From Candidatus Omnitrophota bacterium (GTDB lineage Bacteria; Omnitrophota; Gorgyraeia; Duberdicusellales; 4484-171), in NCBI GenBank assembly GCA_023135905.1, contig JAGLSE010000003.1, positions 1 to 49,344 on the forward strand: a stretch of DNA of 49,344 nt, read 5' to 3'. The position numbers were made by a program, and so were the translations under genes. The notes beneath the pieces were generated by a model. It saw only the letters and a program-made list of their open reading frames with translations. It was not told where the DNA came from and ran no database searches. Each line of letters starts with the position of its first letter. Within the stretch, counting starts at the first letter, position 1. This document shows positions 35,301 through 43,348 of this stretch, piece by piece.

Positions 35301-35786
35301 GTTGAGCAGAAAGAGGAGAATAAAATAATATTAATTGGAGATTGGGCTCATATTCCTGTTTCTCAAATATGGAAATTAGAATTAATTGATGAAAATATAA
35401 TTTCTTTGGATATAGATATGAGGATTTATGGTTCAATAAAACTTGAATTAGAACAAACTAATATTATGCTTGTATCCCAGTATAAAAAATGGGTTGCATC
35501 AAACTTAGCCCAAGGAGCATTCCTTGATGATTACACTAAGGATTATGATATTTTACCTTTTAGGTTTTGGTACGGTAAGGCTAAGGATATTGGAGCATAT
35601 GGGGCAACGTTACCAAAAATAATTTTTAAAAGTAATATGGGGCAAGATACCAGGGGCATTGTGGAGAATACAGATACCTTATATGAGGCAAGATTACTTC
35701 AATACCAGAGAATAAACTCTCATGATGTAATTAAGGATAATCGTCAGTATTTTAAGGGAATTATAGAAATTTGTAATAATGAATAA
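32316..35786 (+). CDS. ABC transporter ATPase (Wzt-like) with four tandem C-terminal repeat domains
   Basis: The first 230 residues are a complete polysaccharide-export ATPase: Walker A GENGAGKTT at 48-56, signature YSQGM at 136-140, Walker B ILLIDD followed by LAVGDE near 157-169, and the VSHD switch. Known Wzt proteins end with one carbohydrate-binding beta-sandwich, but this protein is 1156 residues long. The extra 900 residues contain four related domains of about 210-235 residues, starting near 245, 480, 715 and 945. Copies 2 and 3 are separated from their predecessors by a near-identical charged linker (QEIAK-KASLIESRTI). Each domain alternates W-rich strands (DSNW, KW, IW) and ends with a QIW/LGQKW-like core. 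By analogy they would bind the exported glycan, but the fold is not recognised. Confidence 0.85.
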   Translation: MNIIEFNNVWEMYRIKFIRNKKVFWEEFWALEDISFKICKGETLGIVGENGAGKTTLLKLIAGMLVADRGEVNVKGKVSCLMELGAGFNPEFTGRENIILNSRVYGLEENEIEQKLESIIEFADIGKFIDAPVRCYSQGMYMRLAFALAIFVEPDILLIDDILAVGDEEAQQKCVKKIFELRELGKTIILVSHDTNMVEKLCDRALILEKGKIRYTGLPKEVVPRYLETVGDKIGISTLDGDKLRVVNNNGQININYDNSTITKGPGGCVSAFRQTLNNRMSSLNLRWKVLSTSLNEIIAEGYYMDGTVSQRWILKVYENELEWQIENKDAQIKELSVDVSLITGYERWITSNNEGDFGFFSHKVDWEEVATLSYYNNVVGLKHNFKKKILPFIGIETNRGKNRYLRLFNTGYNQAERVIKLSSIGDDVISVRFKFFSCQETFDKYINVAVEKFLQDEKKEKQRHLQEIAKEKASLIESRTIYSEDLSVFADEDNKQIKIYYKNMEVTKSSGLKCDFKCNNITYNIYDSNWSIEQKGKTILILHLNWEQIKLGQKWIISIKDNGICCQVWLDNERSFNFEFFRAGFLFTAEYKTFFCGCQETAFPVEFDVLEDMFLENNNSDFFGLRKQSLFPAVVLESEDEFSCFIQNNDVDNSCRIFQLNIPGIIFKKGSKTFSVNIKFLEDEKMIENYIREEKQRYLQEIAKKKASLIESRTISSGDLRVFVDIENKKIKIYYKDEEITAGDGIYSIFYTSEKGYNFNHCKWDMNKISNNKIVLNLYYESISLLHVWELMCEEGNSLKIKVEVEVKEPINFVNQDVKIELNDIFKSWATAYERGNFDVNDYINDLGPIKLKDNKISKIVLESQDKTDGIKLFFGIFLNLEKKIIDVYKRRGKNKDYTCINSSLIFPYNDSLFKPGKYFYFDGNIVLGNEFVLEENIKSSGFAEMANKDFKFIFERGRGKIFWKGEELTTGLGVYSSIRSNGVWFDSYHAIWRVEQKEENKIILIGDWAHIPVSQIWKLELIDENIISLDIDMRIYGSIKLELEQTNIMLVSQYKKWVASNLAQGAFLDDYTKDYDILPFRFWYGKAKDIGAYGATLPKIIFKSNMGQDTRGIVENTDTLYEARLLQYQRINSHDVIKDNRQYFKGIIEICNNE
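33701..33776 (+). repeat. direct repeat, copy 1 (ATPase linker)
   Basis: A 76-base segment that recurs at 34403-34478 with four mismatches, 702 bases (234 codons) apart and in frame. Weaker similarity continues for about 65 bases downstream. It encodes the charged linker and first strand of repeat domain 2. Confidence 0.85.
34403..34478 (+). repeat. direct repeat, copy 2 (ATPase linker)
   Basis: Partner of the copy at 33701-33776, encoding the linker before repeat domain 3. The close nucleotide match inside an otherwise diverged pair of domains suggests recent duplication or gene conversion limited to the linker. Confidence 0.85.
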
Positions 35787-36636
35787 CTATAAAAAATTCA
35801 CTAAACATTTAAAGACAAATAATTTATTTTATGCAATTTGGCGAGGGATAAAATATTTTATATTTGTGATTAAATGGAAAGGAAAATATTTTGAATCTTT
35901 ATCTGAAAACATGATTGTCAAAGGTAATATAAAAATGTATTGTTCAAATGGGGGAATAAATATTTTTTGGAAGGATAAAAAAATAACTAGTGACCCGGGA
36001 CTGAATGTAGCAGTTAATACCTTAGGTCTATGGACTGATTCCTCTAAAGCCGAATGGCAGATATTAAAGCGTGACGATGATTTTTTAAATGTTAAAATTG
36101 TTTTCAAAGAATTGCCGATGGAGCAAATTTGGTTCTTAAAGATAAATAGTGACAATGAAATTGATTGGAGAGTTCAGGCTAATGTCGAGGAGTGGACACA
36201 TATAGATGAGTTCCGTGTGTTAACTATGGTTAATTCATATTACAAAATTTGGCTTAGTGATTATGATTACGCTGATTTTCCGCGGTTAGATGATTATTGG
36301 TATGATATATATCTTAATAATAAACCGGTTTCCTTAGTGGGCGTGCGATTTTCCAAAGGAGATAACTTTTTACCGCCATTGGTTATAGGGAGTCAGGAGG
36401 AGAATTTGTTGCCTCTTATACAAAATCCTCCCTTAATTAACAATGCCCATATTGTGGGAGTTAGAATTAATAAGCTTAATGATACAAATAATTTTGAGCC
36501 CGGTAATTATGAGGTTTTTAGTGGTAAAATAGTTTTGTTTGAAGAGGAGAGTCAGTTAGATAAAAAGATTGAGAATATTCGTCAGGGGTATTTAAAAACT
36601 GTTACAAGTAAAAGTAAGTTAGGAGAGGTGTCATGA
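35779..36636 (+). CDS. stand-alone copy of the ATPase repeat domain
   Basis: A 285-residue protein of the same kind as the C-terminal repeats of the upstream ATPase. After a basic/hydrophobic N-terminus (about 1-45, IKYFIFVIKWKGKYF) it runs INIFWKDKKITSDPGLNVAV, then TDSSKAEWQI and MEQIWFLKINSDNEIDW, matching the IFWKGEELTTGLGVYS, DSYHAIWRVEQ and VSQIWKLELIDEN order of repeat 4. It overlaps the ATPase by eight bases and the next gene by four. It may be a fifth product-binding module delivered in trans. No enzymatic motif is visible. Confidence 0.7.
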   Translation: MNNYKKFTKHLKTNNLFYAIWRGIKYFIFVIKWKGKYFESLSENMIVKGNIKMYCSNGGINIFWKDKKITSDPGLNVAVNTLGLWTDSSKAEWQILKRDDDFLNVKIVFKELPMEQIWFLKINSDNEIDWRVQANVEEWTHIDEFRVLTMVNSYYKIWLSDYDYADFPRLDDYWYDIYLNNKPVSLVGVRFSKGDNFLPPLVIGSQEENLLPLIQNPPLINNAHIVGVRINKLNDTNNFEPGNYEVFSGKIVLFEEESQLDKKIENIRQGYLKTVTSKSKLGEVS

Positions 36637-38132
36637 AAATCAAAGTATTACTATTAAATTTGCCTTGGCAAAGAAATAGTAGTTGGGGTGTTCGTGCAGG
36701 GTCGCGTTGGCCGCATATAAGAGATATTAATGAGGGGGAATATCTGCCTTTCCCATTTTTTTTAGCTTATGCGGCTTCTTTATTACAAAAAAATAATATA
36801 AATTCCTTCATTATTGATGCTATTGCGGATAAGGTTGAAGAAAATAAACTTTTTGAAAAAATAAAATCAATTAATCCTGAGCATATAATTATAGAAACTT
36901 CAGTACCCTCATTTCATAATGATTTAAGAATTACAAAGATAATCTCAGAAATGGGATTTTCGATAATACTGTGTGGCCCGAATTTTGAAATTTATAAACC
37001 TGAATTTTTAAAAAAACACGAATTTATTAATTATGTTTTGTATGGAGAATATGAATGTTCTTTGTTGGAATTGTTGAATTTTCTTGAAAAAGGTAAAAAT
37101 TTGTCGAATGTTAAAGGTTTGATTTATAGAGATAGGGAAAGTGTAGTTAAGAATTTAAAGAGAGAGCCTTTTGATATAAATATTCTTCCTTGGCCGCATA
37201 GAGAGACCTTACCTATGAATAAATATTTAGATGCTCCGGGGGAGATGTTGACCCCATGCGCTCAAATAATAGCTTCTCGGGGATGTCCTTTTAAATGTCA
37301 ATTTTGTCTTTGGCCTCAAGTTGTTTATCAAGGTAATCATTATAGGGCTCGCGAGATTAAAGATGTTGTGGATGAGATGGAGTATTTAGTAAAAGAAAAA
37401 GGTTTTAAATCTGTATATTTTGATGATGATACCTTTAATATTGGTAAAAAAAGAATGTTAGATTTTTGTGGGGAGATTAAAAATAGAGGTTTGAATAAGA
37501 TTCAGTGGGCTATAATGGCTCGGCCTGATTTGATGGATGAGGAGATATTAACAGCTATGAAAGAATCCGGTCTTTGGGCAATAAAGTATGGTGTGGAATC
37601 TTCAGATCAGGGTTTAGTTGATAATATTGAAAAAGGCATGAATTTACAAAAAGCAAAGAAGATGATACAATTTACCAAAATGCTGGGTATAAAAACTCAT
37701 CTAACTTTTACTTTTGGAATACCCGGAGAAACAAAGCAAACAATTCAGAAGACTATTGATTTTGTACGGAAAATCGATCCATTTTCTGTTCAATTTTCTA
37801 TTATGACTCCTTTTCCCGGAACCAAATCATACGATATTTTTGATGAAAAAGGGTTGTTTGTTATAAAAGATTTTTCCGCTTATGATGGTCATTTTAAAAG
37901 TGTAATTAGTACGGTAAATTTGACGGCAACAGATTTAGAAAACGCTAAGATCAAAGCCGGTAGAATTTGGTTGGACCACTTAAGAAAACGAAGAGGTTTC
38001 TTTGGTAATTTAAGAAGATTCCAGGAGTATATGTCTATGTATAGTTTGAGTTCTGCCTTTCGGAAGACATTAAGCTATTTGAAATATGTAGTTATAGAAA
38101 GAAAAAAGTATGTTGACACGGAGGATATATAA
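36633..38132 (+). CDS. B12-binding domain radical SAM protein
   Basis: A 499-residue protein. The N-terminal domain has the B12-type fold pattern but deviates at the landmark: CGPNFEIYKPEF stands where GG-x-H is found in the other copies, and YGEYECSLLEL replaces GEGE. The radical SAM half is canonical, with CPFKCQFC at residues 218-225, HYRAREIKDVVDEMEYL and TPFPGT. Cobalamin binding may therefore be weakened or base-off, as in several family members. It is coupled by ATGA overlap to the stand-alone repeat-domain gene, an association that ties radical chemistry to export. Confidence 0.85.
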   Translation: MKIKVLLLNLPWQRNSSWGVRAGSRWPHIRDINEGEYLPFPFFLAYAASLLQKNNINSFIIDAIADKVEENKLFEKIKSINPEHIIIETSVPSFHNDLRITKIISEMGFSIILCGPNFEIYKPEFLKKHEFINYVLYGEYECSLLELLNFLEKGKNLSNVKGLIYRDRESVVKNLKREPFDINILPWPHRETLPMNKYLDAPGEMLTPCAQIIASRGCPFKCQFCLWPQVVYQGNHYRAREIKDVVDEMEYLVKEKGFKSVYFDDDTFNIGKKRMLDFCGEIKNRGLNKIQWAIMARPDLMDEEILTAMKESGLWAIKYGVESSDQGLVDNIEKGMNLQKAKKMIQFTKMLGIKTHLTFTFGIPGETKQTIQKTIDFVRKIDPFSVQFSIMTPFPGTKSYDIFDEKGLFVIKDFSAYDGHFKSVISTVNLTATDLENAKIKAGRIWLDHLRKRRGFFGNLRRFQEYMSMYSLSSAFRKTLSYLKYVVIERKKYVDTEDI

Positions 38133-38157
38133 CAAAAAATGTTTTAATGAATAGAAT

Positions 38158-39612
38158 ATGAAGATTATCAAGAAAGTTTTAGACATAATAAAAAAAAGAA
38201 AAATTTTTAAAAATAAAGAGGTGACGGATATCATACTTATCCAATGTCCTCCTTGGGATGTTTCTATACCTCCGTTAGGGATAGCTTATCTGTCGGATTA
38301 TTTAAAAAAGCATGATTATTATGTTTATCCTTTTGATTTAAATATTGAATTATATCATTCTGCTAAAGCGGCAGACAAATATTTATGGGAGCAAAAAAGT
38401 TATGACCATTGGGTTAAAGATGAGTTATATGAAAAAACATGGCATAGTCTTAGAAAGATTTCCGGGAAGATTTTAGAGCAAGCCTTTAAGAAATATAATA
38501 CAGAATATGTGGGGTTATCTGTTAATTTTGCAAGCATAAAAATTGCTGGTGAAATAATTAAAGTAATAAAGAGTTTAAATCCCAGGACCAAAATAATTTT
38601 GGGTGGATGGGGATGTGTTAATGGGCATATGAGAAGTTTATTCCCTAAAGAATTAGTTGATGTTTTTGTTATAGGTGAAGGAGAAGAGACATTGTTGGAG
38701 GTTCTGGATAAGTTGAAGGGTAAAATAGATAAAACTAGGATCCCGGGAGCTATTTTTAATAAATTAGGACAGGATACTTATGAGTCCAGAGAATCGATAA
38801 TAGACCTAGACAGTATTCCTTGGCCTAAATATAGTGAATTTAATTTGAATCTTTATATTAAAAAAGCAATGCCTTTATTCGCCAGTAGAGGGTGTATCGG
38901 TCATTGTACTTTTTGTAATGATTGGCCCCTTTCAAAACCCTATCGGTTTCGCAGCGCGCATAATATTTTTGAAGAAATTCAATATCATGTAAAAACTTAT
39001 CATATAAATTATTTTAGTTTTAAAGATTTGTTATGCAATGGAAACATAGAGGAACTAAATTTATTGTGTGATTTGATTATTGATTCAGGTTTACAGATTC
39101 ATTGGGATTCTCAAGCTATTACCCGCAAAGAAATGACTAGGGAGTTGTTGCGTAAACTTAAAAGGTCAGGATGTGGAACGTTGATATATGGGGTTGAGAA
39201 TTTTTCTAATAATGTTTTAAGAAGAATGAAGAAAATGTTTACTAAAGAGATTGCGGAAAAGGTATTAAAAAATACCTATGAAATAGGGATTAATGCTTGT
39301 ATTAATATTATAGTAGGTTTTCCAGGGGAGACTGAGATGGATTTTGAAGAAAATCTTGAATCCATAAAAAGGAATTACAAATATATTACACAGATTGGAG
39401 CGGTTAGTGTATGTTTAGTAAATAACGATAGTGATTTGGAAATTAACTCCAAGGAATATGGTTTGGTTTTGCCTGATGATTCACGGACGCGTGCTAAAAA
39501 ATGGTATACTTCTGATGGCCAAAATACTTATGAAATAAGAAAAATGAGGGCAGATAAAATGCTTAAATTGATTAAAGATTTAAAGTTGTCTTATGCGACA
39601 ATAACGGTATGA
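38158..39612 (+). CDS. B12-binding domain radical SAM protein
   Basis: A 484-residue enzyme with an extended N-terminus (DIILIQCPPWDVSIPPLGIAYL) and a B12-type domain in which GGWGCVNGH replaces the GG-x-H-x-S motif and IGEGEETLLEV is intact. The cluster motif CIGHCTFC is at residues 246-253. Unlike the other copies it carries a long insertion after the first helix (KYLWEQKSYDHW and following), so it is a distinct subfamily. The stop overlaps the next ATG (ATGA), linking it to the SPASM trio downstream. Confidence 0.86.
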   Translation: MKIIKKVLDIIKKRKIFKNKEVTDIILIQCPPWDVSIPPLGIAYLSDYLKKHDYYVYPFDLNIELYHSAKAADKYLWEQKSYDHWVKDELYEKTWHSLRKISGKILEQAFKKYNTEYVGLSVNFASIKIAGEIIKVIKSLNPRTKIILGGWGCVNGHMRSLFPKELVDVFVIGEGEETLLEVLDKLKGKIDKTRIPGAIFNKLGQDTYESRESIIDLDSIPWPKYSEFNLNLYIKKAMPLFASRGCIGHCTFCNDWPLSKPYRFRSAHNIFEEIQYHVKTYHINYFSFKDLLCNGNIEELNLLCDLIIDSGLQIHWDSQAITRKEMTRELLRKLKRSGCGTLIYGVENFSNNVLRRMKKMFTKEIAEKVLKNTYEIGINACINIIVGFPGETEMDFEENLESIKRNYKYITQIGAVSVCLVNNDSDLEINSKEYGLVLPDDSRTRAKKWYTSDGQNTYEIRKMRADKMLKLIKDLKLSYATITV

Positions 39613-40802
39613 ATTTAGAAATTAAAGATCTTGTTTTGAAGGGCCTTTTAGACGGCGCAAAGGCTTTTGTCGGACCGGAAACTGTTCAGTTTGATATAAC
39701 CAACAGATGCAATAATAATTGTTTATGCTGCTGGAGAAATTCTCCCCTTTTAGGTGAATCCAGCGAAGAGGATAAAAGGGAAAAAGAATTTGAGCTTCCT
39801 TTTTCGGTAATAAAGAAAACAATAGATGAGCTTAAGATAATGGGAACAAAAAAAATATTTTTTGCCGGAGGAGGGGATCCCTTTGTTCATCCGAAAATTA
39901 TGAAAATATTGAGATACGCTAAAAAATGCAAAATGAAGATTTATATCAATACCAATTTTACATTAGTTGATAAAAAAAGAGCGAGAGAGTTAGTAAAACT
40001 TAAAGTAGATCATATACATGTGAGTGTTTTAGCCGGAAATTCAAAGACCTATTCTTTAGTTCATCCGAATAAGTCAGAGGAAATGTTTTGTAAAATAAAA
40101 AAAGTTTTAAAATACATCGCAGTCTTAAAAAAAAATAGGAGACAGCATCTTTATAATCCGTTACCCCATATTAACCTTTATTATGTTATTTTTAATAAGA
40201 ATTATAAAGATATTAATGAAATGGTTGATTTAGCCATATATGTAAAAAGCGATACTATGGAATTTACACCGATAGATGTTGTTGCTGGTAAGACCGATTC
40301 TTTACTGTTAGACGCCGAACAAATAAATTCGGTCACTAATGATGTGAAAAACAATATTGGACGGTTGAGAAAGTGCAATAAATCTCAGTCAGTTAAGATT
40401 AATATTGAACAGTCTGAAAATTTTTTAAAAAGGATCAACTCTTCTTTGGCTTTAGAAGGTAAATATGAATCAAAAACTGTGATTAATCAACCCTGTTATG
40501 TGGGTTGGGCTTTTGCCAGGATAACGGCTGATGGAGAAGTGAATCCTTGTTTAAAAGCACACCGGATATCAATAGGTAATATTTATAAAAACTCATTTGA
40601 GGAAATATGGAATAGTCCGGAAGAACAGGAGTTTAGAAGAAAATCATTTAATTTAAATTTAAATGATATATATTTAAAAGATATCGGGAATGACCCAAAT
40701 TTAACCTTTGGCTGTTTACAAAGTTGCGACAATCTTCAAATAAGCTTAGATATGAATAAAAAGTATATAGATATATTGAGAGGATATGGGAAAGTTAAAT
40801 AA
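39609..40802 (+). CDS. radical SAM/SPASM protein, first of three tandem paralogues
   Basis: A 397-residue radical SAM protein with CNNNCLCC at residues 34-41 and GGGDP in place of GGGEP. The SPASM-like tail runs CYVGWAFARITADGEVNPC, GNIYKNSFEEIW and FGCLQSCDN. The CY-GW-FAR segment, followed by the N/S-C, H-R-I/M and GN(I/L) positions, is shared with the next two genes. The N-terminal 'SKAFV-PE-V'-type lead is shared with the second. These features define a small subfamily; its reaction is unknown. Confidence 0.86.
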   Translation: MNLEIKDLVLKGLLDGAKAFVGPETVQFDITNRCNNNCLCCWRNSPLLGESSEEDKREKEFELPFSVIKKTIDELKIMGTKKIFFAGGGDPFVHPKIMKILRYAKKCKMKIYINTNFTLVDKKRARELVKLKVDHIHVSVLAGNSKTYSLVHPNKSEEMFCKIKKVLKYIAVLKKNRRQHLYNPLPHINLYYVIFNKNYKDINEMVDLAIYVKSDTMEFTPIDVVAGKTDSLLLDAEQINSVTNDVKNNIGRLRKCNKSQSVKINIEQSENFLKRINSSLALEGKYESKTVINQPCYVGWAFARITADGEVNPCLKAHRISIGNIYKNSFEEIWNSPEEQEFRRKSFNLNLNDIYLKDIGNDPNLTFGCLQSCDNLQISLDMNKKYIDILRGYGKVK

Positions 40803-42036
40803 AATAATTAAAGATAAAAACCAGTTGTTACTGATGATGGGGGTTTTACATTCATCCAAGGCTTTTGTTTCCCCGGAAGTTTTGCATTTAGATTTAACAA
40901 ATATGTGTAATTTTGATTGTATTGCTTGTTGGTGCAGATCTCCTTTGTTAAGGGATAAAGCTATGCCGGCTTGGGAAAGGAAATTGACTCTTCCTTTACC
41001 CTTATTAAAAAGTGTTTTTGATGATTTGTTTGAAATGGGAGGATTAAAACAGGTGAAATTGGTTGGAGGTGGAGAACCTTTTATGCACCCTGACATATTG
41101 GAGATTGTGGAATATATTAAAAACAATGATAAAAAAGTTCAGATAGATATAAATACTAATTTTAGTCTTGTTGATGAACTGATAGCTGAGAGATTAATAG
41201 CGTTAGGGGTTGATTCCTTAACGGTAAGTGTTTGGGCGGGAACTCCTGAGGTTTATTCCTCAGTTCATCCGAATCAAACTGAGGCGACTTTTGATAGAAT
41301 AAAGGAGGTTTTAATATTTCTTCATCAACTAAAAAAGAAACTTCAAGTCAACCATCCCAGGATAACAATACATAATGTTATTTTAAAATTAAACTATAGA
41401 GATATCTCCGAGATGATACAATTCGCGTTAGATACAGGTACTCATGATATACAATTTGTTCCTGTCGACCCTGTTAAAAGTAAAACAGAAGCTTTATTAT
41501 TGAGTGATAATGAAAAAGGAGAACTGCTTGATTTATTATATGAGATTAGAAAACGTTACGATTCAACATCTTTTCAATATACCGCGGAAGATAAGAGAAG
41601 AGTTGTTCTCAGTGATTTTGATGGATTTATAAGTCGAACTGAAAGATTAAATACCAAGAGTGGAGCCTATGATGAAGATATTATTGAGGAAATACCTTGT
41701 TATGTCGGCTGGCTATTCGCGAGAATAATGACTACAGGTAATGTAGTCCCCTGCTGTAAGGGGCACAGAATGCCTATGGGCAATATAAATAAAAATAGGT
41801 TTAAAGATATTTGGAATTCAGATACTTATAATAATTTTAGACACAAAGGCATTAATTATCCTAAAAGTCATGGTTATTTTTCCAGGATGGGGAATAAGGC
41901 AGTCTCAAAGACAGGTTGCTATAATTGCGATAATCTTTGGCAAAATATTCCTATGCAGAATAAAATTAATTTGTTAAGAAAGGAACATCCTAAGCTATTT
42001 AAGCTTAGTAAATTTTTTCTTAAAAAAATTATTTGA
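40786..42036 (+). CDS. radical SAM/SPASM protein, second tandem paralogue
   Basis: A 416-residue paralogue of the preceding gene, starting 17 bases inside it after a GAGAGG ribosome-binding site. CNFDCIACW is at residues 41-49, GGGEP is intact, and the tail reads CYVGWLFARIMTTGNVVPCC with GNINKNRFKDIW and GCYNCDN. It keeps an extra cysteine (VPCCK) not seen in the other two, so the auxiliary cluster may differ. Strong similarity to gene 1 over the HPN-x-(S/T)E-x-(M/T)F region shows recent or constrained divergence. Confidence 0.86.
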   Translation: MGKLNKIIKDKNQLLLMMGVLHSSKAFVSPEVLHLDLTNMCNFDCIACWCRSPLLRDKAMPAWERKLTLPLPLLKSVFDDLFEMGGLKQVKLVGGGEPFMHPDILEIVEYIKNNDKKVQIDINTNFSLVDELIAERLIALGVDSLTVSVWAGTPEVYSSVHPNQTEATFDRIKEVLIFLHQLKKKLQVNHPRITIHNVILKLNYRDISEMIQFALDTGTHDIQFVPVDPVKSKTEALLLSDNEKGELLDLLYEIRKRYDSTSFQYTAEDKRRVVLSDFDGFISRTERLNTKSGAYDEDIIEEIPCYVGWLFARIMTTGNVVPCCKGHRMPMGNINKNRFKDIWNSDTYNNFRHKGINYPKSHGYFSRMGNKAVSKTGCYNCDNLWQNIPMQNKINLLRKEHPKLFKLSKFFLKKII

Positions 42037-42039
42037 TAT

Positions 42040-43194
42040 ATGATTTTTAAAGTTATTAGAAAAGCATTCTTAAAGGAGAATAAAAGAAGATATTTAAATT
42101 TAAAGGGCATTGTTTCAAAACATTATGCCTATAAAGGTCCGGATGTAGTTCAAATAGATTTGACTGATAAATGCAATAGTCATTGTCTTGTATGTTGGGA
42201 ACACTCCCTTATTAAAGAAAAAGAGAGAGAGACCGATTTTTGCAGTCTTGATTTTTACAAGGTTAAAGATTTTATAAGAGATATTGCTAAACTAGGGGCT
42301 AGGGAAGTAATCTTTTCTGGAGGGGGGGAACCTTTTTGTTACCCTAATATTTGGAAAGTATTAGAATGGACCCAGCTACAGGGGTTAAATTTTCATATAA
42401 ACACGAATTTTACTTTATTAGGGAAAGAAGAGATCCGTGAACTTTTGAGTTTCAATAAATTATCTTCTTTGACAATTAGCCTTTGGGGTGGAACATTTGA
42501 ATTGTATTCAAAACTTCATGGCAGAGAAGAAGACGTATTTTATAAGCTTAGAGATAATATTAAATTTTTGAATCAGGTTAAACCTCGAAGTCTTTATGTA
42601 AAGACAGTGGCTATCGTTAATAAAATCAATTATTTGAATTTGCAAGATTTATTAGATTTTATCGCAGAAATCGGATGTATTAATATAGAATTTGGAGTCT
42701 GTGATGTCATCCCCGGTGAAACCGATTCATTTTTATTGAATAAATATCAACTTAGTTTATTGAGGGCGAATTTTATTGGATTAGTTAAAAATATAAAAAA
42801 AAAGAGGTATAAGATTAAAATAGTTAATAAAGAAAGATTTTTGAAAAGAATTTCAAATCCAAGTGCTTGCTATGGCGAATATGATAGTTATGTCAAAGGA
42901 ACACTTTGTTATTCCGGCTGGCTTTTTTTAAGATTAAGGGCTAATGGGGATTTCAATTCATGTCTAAAGTCTCACCGTATTCCAATAGGGAATTTATACA
43001 ACGAGGGCATTTTTTCAGTATGGAATAATTTATTGCAGCAAAAATTTCGAAGGGAATCTTTGTGTATCCCTAAGAATGAGGAGTATTTTAAGTTTATAGG
43101 TAATGGTAATGGTGATAATGTTGGCTGTAAACGCATATGTGATAATATTTCTGTAAATGAATATGTTGATAAGGTTGCAAGATACTTTTTATGA
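42040..43194 (+). CDS. radical SAM/SPASM protein, third tandem paralogue
   Basis: The third paralogue, 384 residues, with CNSHCLVCW at residues 45-53, SGGGEPF, and a tail CYSGWLFLRLRANGDFNSC followed by GNLYNEGIFSVW and GCKRICDN. It is the most divergent of the three and begins three bases after gene 2's stop. A run of seven G at 42322-42328 encodes its GGGE motif. It ends the tightly packed part of the export operon. Confidence 0.86.
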   Translation: MIFKVIRKAFLKENKRRYLNLKGIVSKHYAYKGPDVVQIDLTDKCNSHCLVCWEHSLIKEKERETDFCSLDFYKVKDFIRDIAKLGAREVIFSGGGEPFCYPNIWKVLEWTQLQGLNFHINTNFTLLGKEEIRELLSFNKLSSLTISLWGGTFELYSKLHGREEDVFYKLRDNIKFLNQVKPRSLYVKTVAIVNKINYLNLQDLLDFIAEIGCINIEFGVCDVIPGETDSFLLNKYQLSLLRANFIGLVKNIKKKRYKIKIVNKERFLKRISNPSACYGEYDSYVKGTLCYSGWLFLRLRANGDFNSCLKSHRIPIGNLYNEGIFSVWNNLLQQKFRRESLCIPKNEEYFKFIGNGNGDNVGCKRICDNISVNEYVDKVARYFL

Positions 43195-43227
43195 TTTTAA
43201 GTATGTATTTTAAATAAGGCAAGCGAA

Positions 43228-43347
43228 ATGCGAAAAAAGAAAAAGTTTTTTCTTATATTTTTTTTATTTATTATAGCATTAGTCATGGATATAATTTTTT
43301 TTATATTAAAAAAAATTAGGAATACAACTTTTTTCCCCGGAGCTTAA
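43228..43347 (+). CDS. tiny membrane protein (39 residues)
   Basis: A small open frame between the SPASM trio and the GT4 gene. It starts MRKKKKFF, continues with one hydrophobic helix (LIFFLFIIALVMDIIFFIL) and ends with a basic, short tail IRNTTFFPGA. The positive-inside start and uniform helix length look like a real single-pass peptide rather than chance translation, but in such AT-rich DNA runs of Phe/Ile codons arise easily. The ribosome-binding site is weak (AAGGCAAGCGAA before ATG). It stops one base before the glycosyltransferase ATG. Confidence 0.4.
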   Translation: MRKKKKFFLIFFLFIIALVMDIIFFILKKIRNTTFFPGA

Positions 43348-43348
43348 T

